Below are positions 1 through 9,219 of a stretch of 64,000 nt of DNA, one piece after another. Each line of letters starts with the position of its first letter. The first letter of the stretch is position 1. Both the position numbers and the translations under genes were made by a program. A model generated the notes under the pieces. It was given only the letters and a program-made list of their open reading frames with translations. It did not search any database and had not been told where the DNA came from. The stretch is from NCBI RefSeq assembly GCF_043951855.1, contig NZ_JBINJW010000007.1, positions 62,001 to 126,000 on the forward strand, read 5' to 3'. The stretch is from Proteiniclasticum sp043951855 (GTDB taxonomy: Bacteria > Bacillota > Clostridia > Clostridiales > Clostridiaceae).

Positions 1-230
1 ATATGGGATCTCTGGATTATATATTTAAGAACGAAAAAGTCAATAAAAGTGGTATTTCTGATAAGGCATATGATGCTTGTATCGCAGATGTGACCTTAGA
101 AAGCAGTCAAGAAGATTCCATCTTAGAACTTGCACAAATGAATGCGGAGAACACGATGAAAGCTATTATGACTCCATTTCTAACAAATACAGAATATCAA
201 CTAGAAGTGGTCTTTGGAGGTGCAAGGTGA
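1..230 (+). CDS. C-terminal part of a DUF4230-like protein (5' end outside window)
   Basis: The reading frame is open from the left edge to TGA at 228-230, so this is probably the end of a longer gene; the ATG at position 3 has no visible ribosome site and is likely internal. The visible 75 residues end in a helix (about residues 42-58, ELAQMNAENTMKAIM) followed by a short strand with YQLEVVF. The same helix-then-strand ending is seen in the next gene, so I infer two tandem DUF4230-like genes. The function of DUF4230 proteins is not established. The stop codon overlaps the GTG start of the next gene by four bases (GTGA), indicating co-translation. Confidence 0.5.
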   Translation, partial: MGSLDYIFKNEKVNKSGISDKAYDACIADVTLESSQEDSILELAQMNAENTMKAIMTPFLTNTEYQLEVVFGGAR

Positions 231-859
231 GTATGTTAAAGAAGATTACGACAATGATACTAATTGTAGGATTATCCTCTATTCTTTATTCATGTTCAAA
301 TCAGCAGTCTCTGTCAGAAAAACCGGAAGAGATTGAAATGAAGTCTATCACTAAGCTTGCAACGCTAGAGTGCTATTATCATAATGTCGCAAAAGTGAAA
401 GAAAAAGATGCATCTAAGTTTCTGTTCTGGTCTAAGGATAAGAATTTCTGGATAGAATATAGCGGCATAGTTAAGATTGGAATTGATCCGTCATTGCTCG
501 ATATTGAAGTGAATGAGGAATATGTCACAATACAAATACCAGAGGCAAAAGTGCTCGAATATAAAGTGGATCCTGACTCTCTAACGGATGCTTCTTATAT
601 AGTAGATGCGGACTCTGCTAAAATTACTGCTGAAGATGAATCTAAGGCCTTTGATGCAGCTCAGGAGAATATGGTAAAGACTGCATCAAATGATAGAACT
701 CTTCTGGCAAGCGCTCAGGAAAGAGCGAAGAGACTAATTGAAGAATATATAATGAAAATTGGAGAGAAAACAGAAAAAGAGTATTCAATTGAATGGATTT
801 ATATAGAGGATAACAATGAGGATGTTGATCCAGCTGATACTGAAGTGGAAACACCATAG
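227..859 (+). CDS. DUF4230-like lipoprotein
   Basis: About 210 residues. The N-terminus is a lipoprotein signal peptide (MLKKITTMIL... then ILYSC, lipid-attachment Cys near residue 20). Downstream is a beta-rich stretch with VTIQIPEAKVLEYKVDPDSL, which resembles the conserved centre of DUF4230, then a long helix and a closing strand (YSIEWIYIE). The protein should sit on the outer face of the membrane; its role is unknown. Start choice: GGAGG at 216-220 lies 6 bases from GTG 227 but 12 from ATG 233, so GTG is preferred and ATG 233 is the alternative. The tail is acidic (DNNEDVDPADTEVETP). It is probably co-transcribed with the flanking genes. Confidence 0.65.
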   Translation: MSMLKKITTMILIVGLSSILYSCSNQQSLSEKPEEIEMKSITKLATLECYYHNVAKVKEKDASKFLFWSKDKNFWIEYSGIVKIGIDPSLLDIEVNEEYVTIQIPEAKVLEYKVDPDSLTDASYIVDADSAKITAEDESKAFDAAQENMVKTASNDRTLLASAQERAKRLIEEYIMKIGEKTEKEYSIEWIYIEDNNEDVDPADTEVETP

Positions 860-921
860 TGAAAGATGTATATGCTTGGATAAGTGCATTTTAATGTCAA
901 AAAGAGTGTAAGGAGAAAGAT

Positions 922-1749
922 ATGAAGGAAATAGCTGTACAAGATAATATGGAACTATTTCAAAATGTGCTTGACGCTGCAATGAAGATTCCTGGCGTAA
1001 GAATTAATCGAGAGCAATTTCTTCGGAGAACTCTATCCAAATATTACAAAGAGGATGTCGTGAAAACCGCCATAGAGTATAATCCTGCCAGGGCGGGCAT
1101 TTCATCAGATGAACTGAATAATATTGCTAGATCGTGCATTGATTTTGAAACAAAAAAGGTTACTGCAATTTCTGCAGCGGCAGGTGTCCCTGGCGGGTTT
1201 GGAATGGCTGTTACTATTCCTGGTGATCTGGCGCAATATTTTGCCCACGTTATCATCATCTTGCAGAAGCTGATATACTTATTTGGATGGAGAGATCTTT
1301 TTAGAGAAGATGAAGATTTTGATGATGAGACATTTTCACTTATTACAGTCTTTCTTGGTGTTATGTTTGGAGTCCAAGCGGCAAATAAGGTAATGGCTAA
1401 AGTAGCTGCAGCAGCTGCTGCGAGGGCAAATAAAGTGATAGCAGCAAAGCCATTAACCAAAGGAGTGTTATATCCTATCATCAAAAAAATTGCAGTAGCC
1501 ATTGGAGCTAGAATGAATAAAGGAATATTTGCCGGTGGAGTTGCAAAAGTTATACCCTTTGTTGGCGCGTTAACTTCAGGTGGGGTCACGTTTTTTACTT
1601 TCAGACCTATGTGCTATAGACTTAAGAGACATCTGGAAACACTTCCTATTGCCAATATAAGCTTTTATGAAAACTCAGAAGTGATGTCTCATTATAATAC
1701 GGATATCAATGAATTAACTCAACAAGATTTTGATGTTGAGGATATATAG
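922..1749 (+). CDS. EcsC-like membrane-associated protein
   Basis: 275 residues. Residues about 80-126 (ISAAAGVPGGFGMAVTIPGD, then a helix with AQYFAHVIIILQKLIYLFGW) resemble the Gly/Pro-rich core of the EcsC/EcsC-like family. That family is membrane-associated and functionally poorly defined. A strongly alanine-rich helix follows (about 160-180) and a hydrophobic segment near residue 225 (KVIPFVGALTSGGVTFFTF) could enter the membrane. The ribosome site AAGGAGAAAG lies just upstream of ATG 922. It follows the DUF4230-like lipoprotein by about 60 bases and may share its transcript. The family call rests on motif resemblance only. Confidence 0.55.
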   Translation: MKEIAVQDNMELFQNVLDAAMKIPGVRINREQFLRRTLSKYYKEDVVKTAIEYNPARAGISSDELNNIARSCIDFETKKVTAISAAAGVPGGFGMAVTIPGDLAQYFAHVIIILQKLIYLFGWRDLFREDEDFDDETFSLITVFLGVMFGVQAANKVMAKVAAAAAARANKVIAAKPLTKGVLYPIIKKIAVAIGARMNKGIFAGGVAKVIPFVGALTSGGVTFFTFRPMCYRLKRHLETLPIANISFYENSEVMSHYNTDINELTQQDFDVEDI

Positions 1750-1866
1750 GACTTTATGGAGATAAAATCAATGAGTTCTTAGTATGGTTATTCAATATTC
1801 TATCTGAATGAACTGCTCATTGATGTATACTACTAAAGCAATAAATCTAGACTAAGGAGAAATCTA

Positions 1867-2382
1867 ATGTCAGCAGACTTAATCACTGAAATTCAGATTC
1901 GCGGAACGAAGGAAGAAATTATGGAAATACTTCAGGTTGTGAGATATTTTGAAAATGAGAAGTATGAACAGTATAAGGAAAAGCGCGACTGTCCATATAT
2001 CCAAAGTGTAAGAATCAGCAGCAATGGAAAAAGCCTTATGACGAAGAGGATGTCAGATAATGATATTGATACATTTATATCTGATAGCGGTAACGAAGTA
2101 AATATTTCAGCAAATGGTCCTTTCGGAGTATATTACATGCTGGAAGATGTAGGATTGTTTGAAGCGATATCAGTAGCTGCTCCAACAGCTGCTTTTTCTG
2201 GATCAAGCGATGGTTATATCACAGGAGCTTCTGTGGCACTTACTGGAGAGCTACTGAATGGCACATTGTATCTCCGGAATTATTATGAAGCGGATGAAGA
2301 TCAGAATGAAGAACCTTCTGAAAATATGGAGTTTTGGGATCCTGTAAAACGTTATGATCCTAAGGCTAACAAGTATTTCTGA
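1867..2382 (+). CDS. Hypothetical protein, 171 aa
   Basis: I do not recognise this protein. It has no signal peptide and no membrane helix. The N-terminal third is predicted helical and charged (ITEIQIRGTKEEIMEILQVV resembles an alpha/beta domain start). The middle (about 95-135) is rich in Gly, Ala and Ser and could form beta structure. The tail is acidic and then basic (EDQNEEPSENMEFWDPVKRY). A good ribosome site (AAGGAG at 1855-1860) precedes ATG 1867. It is about 120 bases after the EcsC-like gene and before a strong terminator, so it is the last gene of the left-hand group. Confidence 0.55.
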   Translation: MSADLITEIQIRGTKEEIMEILQVVRYFENEKYEQYKEKRDCPYIQSVRISSNGKSLMTKRMSDNDIDTFISDSGNEVNISANGPFGVYYMLEDVGLFEAISVAAPTAAFSGSSDGYITGASVALTGELLNGTLYLRNYYEADEDQNEEPSENMEFWDPVKRYDPKANKYF

Positions 2383-2516
2383 GTCAGCTTCGGTATCTTA
2401 TTATTGTGTGATACCTATTAGTGAATGATATGCGAGTGTTGCACATCAAAGTAAATTGATACAGAAGAAACTTAGACTGCTGGAGCAGTTGCAGAAAAAA
2501 TAAGCTTTGTTAAGCC

Positions 2517-2559
2517 AAAAACAGTGTCATTCAAGGGTTTCTTGAATGACACTGTTTTT
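2517..2559. terminator. Bidirectional rho-independent terminator
   Basis: A perfect 15-bp inverted repeat (ACAGTGTCATTCAAG at 2521-2535 and its complement at 2541-2555) with a 5-base loop. It is preceded by AAAA and followed by TTTT, so it can terminate from both sides. It sits between the convergent 171-aa gene (+) and the ABC exporter operon (-). Confidence 0.92.
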
Positions 2560-2621
2560 GCTTATGCATTTTTTTATAATGCCAAGGACAATTTACAAAG
2601 AGAATCTGCTGCGATTACCTA

Positions 2622-4481
2622 TTATTCATAAACATAATGATCGGCCTGTGCAAACCACAGCTCATGATACTTTCCTTCTTTATCAGAAACCAAGGAAGTA
2701 TGATTTCCAAGCTGTACGATTTTTCCTTTATGAAATACTGCGATGTTATGACAGAACTTGCAGGAAGAAAGTCTATGGGAGATGAAAACTGCTGCTTTGT
2801 CTTTTACCAGTGCGTCGAATTTCGAATAGATTTCAAACTCGGCTATAGGGTCAAGGGCTGCTGTGGGTTCATCCAGTACCACGATGGGTGCATCTTTATA
2901 TAACGCTCTTGCAATGGCCAGCTTCTGCTCTTCTCCACCGGAGAAGTCTCGGCCTTCTTCATCAAAATTCTTCCCAACGGATACCTGGTAATCAGGAACC
3001 GATGCATGCACCATATTTTCTAAACCAGCGTGCACGAGGCAGTCCTCCAGTTTTTCCATGTCAACATCTTCGCTCACAGTAACGTTCTGATCCATGCCGA
3101 AAGAGAACAGTTTGAAGTCCTGGAATACAACAGAGAAAAGCCGGATGTACTCTTCATAGTCGTATTCTCTGATATCTATACCATTCAGTGTTATGGTTCC
3201 TTCTGTAGGCTCGTATAGTCTGCAGAGCAGTTTGATCAGTGTGGTTTTTCCGGAGCCATTCATGCCGACTACAGCCAGTCTTTCCCCTGAATGTATGGTG
3301 AGGTTGATATGATCTAAAACGAGCGTTTCCGATGAAGGGTACTTAAAGCTGACGTTTTTGAATTCGAACAGGTAGCTATCCTGGCTGCTGATCTGTCTTG
3401 ACCCTTCTTTTTTCATTTCAGGTAAGTTGAAGTAGGTGATGCTGCTTTGGAAGTGATCACAGGCAGCGACCAGCATATTGTACTGCTTCAGAAAACTGCC
3501 GATGGCCTGATATAATCTCATGATGGCATTGATCTGTATGAAGATGACACCTATGGTTATAGCGCCTACGTAGGCTTTCAGAACAACGAATGTGTAGACT
3601 GCCACCATCATGAAGACATTCACCAGGTTCAGCAGGGAGTAATGCCGGATATTGGGTTTTACAAAGTTCACCAGGCAATCATTGCAGTTGGGCTCAACAA
3701 AGTCCATGATCTTCTCATGGAGGAGGTTCTGTGCATTGTATAATCGGATGTCTTTGCCATTTGCATAGTTGTAGCTGATATGGAAAAACAGATAACCGAA
3801 TATCCTGTTGGCACCAACCCCACCCTTTGCGCTGTTAGCTACAGTCTCCCCTAACTTTCCCTGGATGATACTGGAGAGAAAAATGCCGGTGAGGAGCACC
3901 ACAACCATTGCCATAAACACCAATGGTGATTGAATGAAGGCAAGGCTTCCTGTCACCTCCACCTGGCTGCCGTTTGTGAACATGGTCAGGATCAGGCCAG
4001 AAGCGATAAGGATCTCCAGGATGGCCAGTGTTCCCAGCTGCAGAAACTCAGCGATATTCCAGATGCCCATGTAGTTATTTCCGCCTTCCTGGATGAATTG
4101 GAGTAGATCCATGGTTTCCGTTTTTTCAATCAGGGCATAGTCCAGTTTCATGGTTTTCTTTGACAGCTCGAACTCATAATTGAAGATCAGATGGTTGGTT
4201 TCATCCTTGTACCTTTTGGTGAAGTATCCGCTCAGAATATGCAGGATGAACATGAGGCCGACGAGGAGCGCTGCCAGCGTGATCAGGGTTGTCTGGTTTC
4301 TGTCTCCTAATAGTTCATCCAGGATTCTCGCTGAAAACACGATGGGCACAAAGGGTTTTATTGCCTGAAGAATGGCACTTACGAAGAGTACTGGCAGATA
4401 CTGCTTGCGCAGGGTATGGATGGTCTTTAAGGCCATCTTCACGGAAGTCAGGTTCAGTCTGGGTTTACGGTCTTTTTTCAT
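2622..4481 (-). CDS. ABC exporter half-transporter, permease-ATPase fusion (second gene)
   Basis: 619 residues. An N-terminal six-helix exporter-type membrane domain (about 25-330) is fused to a C-terminal nucleotide-binding domain. Walker A is GMNGSGKTTLIK (about 404-415), the signature is FSGGEEQKLAIARAL (about 510-524) and Walker B is IVVLDEPTAALDP (about 529-541), followed by an H-loop in FISHRLSS. The signature begins with F instead of L, and the helix before it (EEGRDFSGG) is acidic. Its ATG overlaps the stop of the upstream partner by four bases (ATGA), so the two halves are translationally coupled and probably form a heterodimer. The substrate (peptide, lipid or drug) cannot be told from sequence. 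Confidence 0.9.
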   Translation of the reverse strand: MKKDRKPRLNLTSVKMALKTIHTLRKQYLPVLFVSAILQAIKPFVPIVFSARILDELLGDRNQTTLITLAALLVGLMFILHILSGYFTKRYKDETNHLIFNYEFELSKKTMKLDYALIEKTETMDLLQFIQEGGNNYMGIWNIAEFLQLGTLAILEILIASGLILTMFTNGSQVEVTGSLAFIQSPLVFMAMVVVLLTGIFLSSIIQGKLGETVANSAKGGVGANRIFGYLFFHISYNYANGKDIRLYNAQNLLHEKIMDFVEPNCNDCLVNFVKPNIRHYSLLNLVNVFMMVAVYTFVVLKAYVGAITIGVIFIQINAIMRLYQAIGSFLKQYNMLVAACDHFQSSITYFNLPEMKKEGSRQISSQDSYLFEFKNVSFKYPSSETLVLDHINLTIHSGERLAVVGMNGSGKTTLIKLLCRLYEPTEGTITLNGIDIREYDYEEYIRLFSVVFQDFKLFSFGMDQNVTVSEDVDMEKLEDCLVHAGLENMVHASVPDYQVSVGKNFDEEGRDFSGGEEQKLAIARALYKDAPIVVLDEPTAALDPIAEFEIYSKFDALVKDKAAVFISHRLSSCKFCHNIAVFHKGKIVQLGNHTSLVSDKEGKYHELWFAQADHYVYE

Positions 4482-6283
4482 GATGCCACCTCCGCTTCCT
4501 CGTTATAGTACTGACTCTGGACTTTGAACATATGGGCATACTGCTTGCCTGCTTTCATCAGCTCTTCATGGGTACCGCGCTCAATGATATGTCCTTGATC
4601 CAGGAGCAGCACTTCGTCACAGAATTTTGTGCTGGATAAACGATGGGAGATATAGATGGATGTCTTGTTTTTGGTCATATCATGATATTTCTCATATAAC
4701 TGCGCTTCTGCGATGGGATCCAGTGCAGAAGAAGGCTCGTCCAGAATCAGAACCGGAGCATCTTTGTATAAGGCTCGTGCCAGAATCAGTTTCTGACGTT
4801 CTCCACCGGATAGTTCTGTGCCTTCACGGTCCAGATATTTTTCAGCGCTGGTGTGTTTTCCGTTAGGAAGGCTGCTTACTTTCTCCAGAAGCCCTGCCAT
4901 CTTGATCACTTCATCCACTTTCTGCTGATCTGTTTCTTCCCGAGGCTTCATGGAAATATTGACGTCGATTCCGTAAGCCAGTACCAGTGCATCCTGAAAT
5001 GCCACGGAGAACTGATCGAAGTATCTGTTTATGTCGATGTCTCTTGAATCAATGCCATTGATGAGAATTTCTCCGCTGTCGGGCTTTAGAAGATTCAGAA
5101 TCAGTTTGATCAGTGTGGATTTACCGGCACCGTTGATACCTACCAAAGCGATTTTCTTTCCTTCTTCGATTTTCAGATTGAAATGATCAAAGATGACCTT
5201 TTCGCCATAGGAAAAGCAGATATCCCGTAATTCAATGGAGATAGGTGTTTCGATTTTTCTGTCAGGCAGGTTCGAGTTGGCATTCTTTTCCACCTGATCC
5301 AGAAATACACGGTAATCCGAGACTTCAAGGGAGTCTGCCGACAAGATGATGGCATTGTTGACGAAGTTACTGATCCACATGGAAAAGCCTGTGATGGAGC
5401 CGATATAGAGCACAAACTCTGAAGCGGAAAGAGAGCCCTGCAGGACCAGCATGATCAGATAGATGTAGGCGAATCCATCACGCAGGAAGGCTATAAGGCC
5501 GTCCACTGCAGCGCTTATGAATACTCGGAACGAGATCTTCTTTTCCCAATCCATTTCCTCATTAATGTACTTCTGACCTAAGGAAACAAGCCACTGGAAC
5601 ATACCATACATTCTCACGTCTTTTGCATACTTCACGTCTTTTGAGGCATCGATGACGTAGGACTGTTTCTTTCGGATCTTGTTTATGGCATCCTTGTTTC
5701 GGATTCTGAATTTATTCACGCTGTTTCCTGCGAGGAAGCTGAAGATGCCGCAGAGCACAAGTAGAAGTATGATGAGTGGATTCAGCCAGGATAAGATGAT
5801 GATGTAGACGAGGGCGCCTAAGAGATTTGCGCTGCACTCGACGATTCTAGTGACCATGTCCTCCACACCGGTGGAAGGTCTGCTCATGGCATGGCGTGCC
5901 TTACGCATTTCCAGCTGTCCCTGCTCGGAGGAGAGGTATTTATAGTGGACATTCAGTGAGGCCATGCACATCTCAGAACCCAGGTTCATGCTTCTGAAAT
6001 GGGATTTTCTTCTGGGAAAATATCCATCGGCAAAACTTCTGATCTGGCCGACGAGTAAGGAAACTATACCGAATATGGCGATGAGAAGCAGCAGTTCTCT
6101 GACTGATCTGCCTTCTTCAGAGTACTGAATGATGAACTTCGGCATGTAGATGCCGATCAGAGGCTGCACCACCATGGCAAAGACCAGTGCCACCATAGAT
6201 AGAAGGAGTACGGAATCGATTCTCCAGATGTTTTTCAGCGTATAGTTGATATTACTCCATACGCCATAACGGGGTTTACTCAT
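4478..6283 (-). CDS. ABC exporter half-transporter, permease-ATPase fusion (first gene)
   Basis: 601 residues with the same layout: transmembrane domain to about residue 310, then an ATPase domain with GINGAGKSTLIK (about 380), LSGGERQKLILARAL (about 490) and VLILDEPSSALDP (about 507). Both ATPase sites look catalytically intact in their core motifs. The ribosome site AGGAGGA lies 9 bases from ATG 6283. It is the first gene of a two-gene minus-strand operon ending at the terminator near 2540. No regulator gene is adjacent, unlike many drug-exporter pairs, so induction cannot be inferred. Confidence 0.9.
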   Translation of the reverse strand: MSKPRYGVWSNINYTLKNIWRIDSVLLLSMVALVFAMVVQPLIGIYMPKFIIQYSEEGRSVRELLLLIAIFGIVSLLVGQIRSFADGYFPRRKSHFRSMNLGSEMCMASLNVHYKYLSSEQGQLEMRKARHAMSRPSTGVEDMVTRIVECSANLLGALVYIIILSWLNPLIILLLVLCGIFSFLAGNSVNKFRIRNKDAINKIRKKQSYVIDASKDVKYAKDVRMYGMFQWLVSLGQKYINEEMDWEKKISFRVFISAAVDGLIAFLRDGFAYIYLIMLVLQGSLSASEFVLYIGSITGFSMWISNFVNNAIILSADSLEVSDYRVFLDQVEKNANSNLPDRKIETPISIELRDICFSYGEKVIFDHFNLKIEEGKKIALVGINGAGKSTLIKLILNLLKPDSGEILINGIDSRDIDINRYFDQFSVAFQDALVLAYGIDVNISMKPREETDQQKVDEVIKMAGLLEKVSSLPNGKHTSAEKYLDREGTELSGGERQKLILARALYKDAPVLILDEPSSALDPIAEAQLYEKYHDMTKNKTSIYISHRLSSTKFCDEVLLLDQGHIIERGTHEELMKAGKQYAHMFKVQSQYYNEEAEVAS

Positions 6284-6882
6284 AAAATAAGTCCTCCTGT
6301 AACAGTATAAAATATGATAATGAGGCAGATGGATTGAGATTTGAAGGAAAGCGTGAAGAGTCGCAGAGGCATCGCAGTGAAAATAAGAAGAGAGTTGGCT
6401 CAGCGAGAGAGAAATGCTCAGAAAAAAGCAGTAGCGCTAGGCAGAATTTCGTTTCATAGATAGTTCCCTGTGATGACGATGATGAAGATGTGATAAGATC
6501 GGAATTTGCTCCAGATTCGGTATGGGAATATTGATTTGGTAGCTTTTCTGGGTAAGTCAGAATAACTATATTATTAAGGATTGAAAACGATAATCAAAAC
6601 ATAGTATTATTTTAAACGATGATTACACTTTATTACAATAAAATAATGAGAAATTATTATGTTTTCTAAGCTTTCTCTATTTGACATAGAATCTTATTGA
6701 AATATCAGTTTTAAGATTAGTTGAAGAATCAATATTGGTCTTAATAGGTCGGAGAAAATGAATAATAAATGGTTGATTGTCAAATATGTTGTGATAATTA
6801 TCTCTAAATTATATAATAAGGCTTAAGTAGAAAACTATAATATATAGATGATTATATGAAAATTTCTGTTTTGAGGTGATTT
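6284..6882. other. Intergenic region, nothing recognised
   Basis: About 600 bases between divergent genes. The left part must hold the promoter of the ABC exporter operon; the right part (6560-6860) is very AT-rich and must hold that of the glycosylase-like gene. I see no RNA gene, riboswitch or convincing coding frame. The minus frame next to the exporter gene stays open for some distance, but it has no start or ribosome site. Confidence 0.5.
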
Positions 6883-7599
6883 ATGAATAGAAGACAGTTA
6901 TCAGAATTTTTATTTAGCAAAATGAATATGGTTGAACCTTATCCCGATAAAGTAAAGCCTGTTTCTGAAATGATGGAGCTTACTGCCTTTTTTCCTGGGG
7001 GAATGGAGCTATGGTTAGAGGAAAAATCAGAGATAATTCCAGATATACTTGTTCTTGGACATGATTTCTCAACTGTTCTAGAATACAAAAAAATGGTGGA
7101 TAGTATGCAGAATGAGATTAATGGTCCTACTTGGAGAGAATTGAGAAAACTCTTTAAAACAGCAGAGATTGATCTTAACCGATGCTTCTTCAGTAATGTT
7201 TACATGGGGCTTCGCGATGTGAAATTGATGACTGGTACATTTCCAGGATCAAAGGACAAAGCATATGTTCATAGAAATTTAGAGTTCCTCAAGCTTCAGA
7301 TTGAAACAATAAAACCAAAAGTAATCATCACATTAGGAAAGCCAGCCTCAATTAATCTTTCCTTACTCTCTAAGGAACTGAAGGAGTCATGGGCAGGTGG
7401 TAAAGCCCTTAGTATCCCGAACAATGGGTTGAAAAATAATGTTGTGATTCATGACCATAACTACATTTGTGCAGCGTTAGAGCATCCATCTATGAGAAAT
7501 CAGAATGTGAAGAGAAGAAGACACCAAAATGAAAGTGGATGTTATTCAGGTAGTCATGCAGAAGTTGAATTGCTGAAAGATGCGATGCAGTTCACGTAA
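6883..7599 (+). CDS. Uracil-DNA glycosylase superfamily-like protein
   Basis: 238 residues. The fold signature of the UDG superfamily is visible: a first strand and loop PDILVLGHDF (about 53-62), a strand with CFFSNVYMGLR (about 98-108), a third strand KPKVIITLGKPA (about 141-152), and a late ALEHPSMRNQNVKRR segment (about 202-216) at the position of the catalytic His/HPS loop. Known members excise uracil or other damaged bases; some diverged members do other jobs. The usual iron-sulfur cysteines of family 4/5 enzymes are not seen. The start ATG follows GAGGTGATTT. The surroundings are AT-rich. Confidence 0.6.
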   Translation: MNRRQLSEFLFSKMNMVEPYPDKVKPVSEMMELTAFFPGGMELWLEEKSEIIPDILVLGHDFSTVLEYKKMVDSMQNEINGPTWRELRKLFKTAEIDLNRCFFSNVYMGLRDVKLMTGTFPGSKDKAYVHRNLEFLKLQIETIKPKVIITLGKPASINLSLLSKELKESWAGGKALSIPNNGLKNNVVIHDHNYICAALEHPSMRNQNVKRRRHQNESGCYSGSHAEVELLKDAMQFT

Positions 7600-7664
7600 C
7601 GGATATTTGTATCGATTACTAATTCATCCAATATCTTTTATGCGTTAAAGAAATGAACTATTAA

Positions 7665-7835
7665 ATACATAACATAGTTTCAGAAGTAGCATCCAAGGTT
7701 TCATTACCGATATATGTTTTTAGAGAATCAAAAGAATATGCTGATGAATCATACATCGATGTCTTTGCAGATTTCGAAGGAATAATTGAATTTAATCTGA
7801 TCGTAAAGACAGAAATTCCAGAGATGAAAGAGTAG
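7665..7835 (+). pseudogene. Decayed 3' gene fragment
   Basis: An open frame with no ATG/GTG/TTG start, bounded by TAA at 7662, encodes about 56 residues ending in a natural-looking beta-rich tail (SLPIYVFRESKEYADESYID, then VFADFEGIIEFNLIVKTEIP). The composition looks coding, but there is no ribosome site. I read it as the end of a gene that lost its front. The family is unknown. It lies directly before a large palindrome that would terminate it. Confidence 0.3.
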
Positions 7836-7849
7836 AGAAAGTTTAACTA

Positions 7850-7890
7850 AAAACACACCAAAACACTCGCGAGTGTTTTGGTGTGTTTTT
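7850..7890. repeat. 40-bp perfect palindrome (CACTCG|CGAGTG core), terminator-like
   Basis: Left arm 7850-7869 and right arm 7870-7889 are exactly complementary with no loop, centred on CTCG|CGAG, and are followed by further T. It can act as a terminator in both directions. A sister palindrome with the same 16-base core is found at 26164-26201, which suggests a repeat family or a protein-binding site and not only a terminator. Confidence 0.85.
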
Positions 7891-7998
7891 TGAATGTGTT
7901 CGAATGATAAGTCTATTGGGGAGAAGCAGACTTTACCTGTTCATGTTCAGATTATTCAAAGCAAACTGCTGAAAAATAGAAGATATTATGCACCAAAC

Positions 7999-9219
7999 CT
8001 ATATCTTCTCCAGGTAGGCATTGTTTCGGAAATCCGTCGGCGCAACACCCACTTCTTTCTTAAAAACCTTCGTGAAGTAATTATGGTCATAGATACCCAC
8101 GTGGATTGCAATATCCTGTATGGAAAGGGAGCTGGTGTTCAGCAGGTTTTTTGCTCTTTCAATTCTTAGCTTGTTGATGTATTTGATAATGGTTGTGCCA
8201 ACCTCTTTTTTAAAGAGATTGGAAAGGTAGGGCACGGAAACGTTGTATTTTTCCGCTAAATCAGAAAGGCTGATTTTTGCATCCAGATTGAAATCGATGA
8301 AATACAGGGTCTGCCTTACACAATGGGAATACTGCCTGGTGGATTTTGTCTTCACAAGAAGACAGTATTCCCGAATCATTTTCTCATATAATTGGTCTAA
8401 CGCTGTCTCACTAAGGGCGTTTTCAATGTAGTTCACAAACTTGCTTGAGATCTCGTGTAGAAATATCGGATGAATCTCATTGGGTTCAATGGCTTTTCTG
8501 AAGAGAGTATTTGCTGTGATAAGCAATGATTTCTGCTCTCTTAAAGTGCTTGTCAATCGAGGTTCAAAGGGTGCACTGATGAACTTTCTTGCGGACTCCA
8601 ATGCGGCTTTGCGGTCTCCTGCTGATATATGCTGCAGAAGCTCTTTCTCAGTGCGGTACCTCAGCTCTACTTTTCTGGAGTAGGCATCAAAATCAGTTTT
8701 TGGCTGATATAGTATTCCTGATTTTGACACATTGGACAGGTCATGGTACTGAACAGAAAAAGGCGTGGCATCGGGATTGATGTAGTTCACGATATTACCA
8801 ATGGTGGAGATGATCTGGAGATTGGTGTTAATGACGGGTATACCATAAATGAAACTTTTCAAGTGCTGCACATTTGAAATGGTAAGATTGTGCTGCTCTG
8901 TTAAATCGTGCCAGTATTTGTCATCGACGGTTTTATTAAAATATGGTCCGATGGTAATGAGCTCATTTTTGTCCTCATAAGGATAGAAAAAAATATAGTT
9001 CAGCATATAAGAGTCGGTGACAATGTGAAATGTATAATGGTCCATTTCCTTGATAAAGCCACGAACATCATCATAAAGATCATGAGATCTCTCCAGACTA
9101 TCCCGAAGATAAAGGTCAAATGCTGGTAAATCATTATAAGGCTCAAGAAAATAATGCATGTCCAGTTTCAATGTGTCTTTTAGTAGCTTGGTTATGAAAT
9201 CTAGTGTTCTGCTGATCAT
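7999..9219 (-). CDS. AraC-family transcriptional regulator
   Basis: 406 residues. The C-terminal 100 residues form a double helix-turn-helix of the AraC/XylS type: ISLSDLAEKYNVSVPYLSNL with LFKKEVG, then LSIQDIAIHVGIYDHNYFTK with VFKKEVGVAP. The N-terminal 300 residues are a long sensor region without membrane helices, as in regulators of glycan-use loci in Bacillota. It is divergent from the CUT2 importer operon across 237 bases and probably controls that operon in response to an imported sugar. Its ATG follows AAAGGAGT on the minus strand. Confidence 0.9.
   Translation of the reverse strand: MISRTLDFITKLLKDTLKLDMHYFLEPYNDLPAFDLYLRDSLERSHDLYDDVRGFIKEMDHYTFHIVTDSYMLNYIFFYPYEDKNELITIGPYFNKTVDDKYWHDLTEQHNLTISNVQHLKSFIYGIPVINTNLQIISTIGNIVNYINPDATPFSVQYHDLSNVSKSGILYQPKTDFDAYSRKVELRYRTEKELLQHISAGDRKAALESARKFISAPFEPRLTSTLREQKSLLITANTLFRKAIEPNEIHPIFLHEISSKFVNYIENALSETALDQLYEKMIREYCLLVKTKSTRQYSHCVRQTLYFIDFNLDAKISLSDLAEKYNVSVPYLSNLFKKEVGTTIIKYINKLRIERAKNLLNTSSLSIQDIAIHVGIYDHNYFTKVFKKEVGVAPTDFRNNAYLEKI

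Noticed and set aside
1044..1589. Long minus-strand frame opposite the EcsC-like gene
   Set aside because: It mirrors the plus gene, with a low-complexity Ala/Thr/Leu composition typical of an antisense shadow, and the plus gene has a ribosome site and family motifs.
2429..2503. Short plus-strand frame ending QSKLIQKKLRLLEQLQKK, reminiscent of the end of a type I restriction specificity subunit
   Set aside because: Only 24 codons, bounded by a stop, with no other trace of a restriction gene; the resemblance to a generic helix is not evidence enough.
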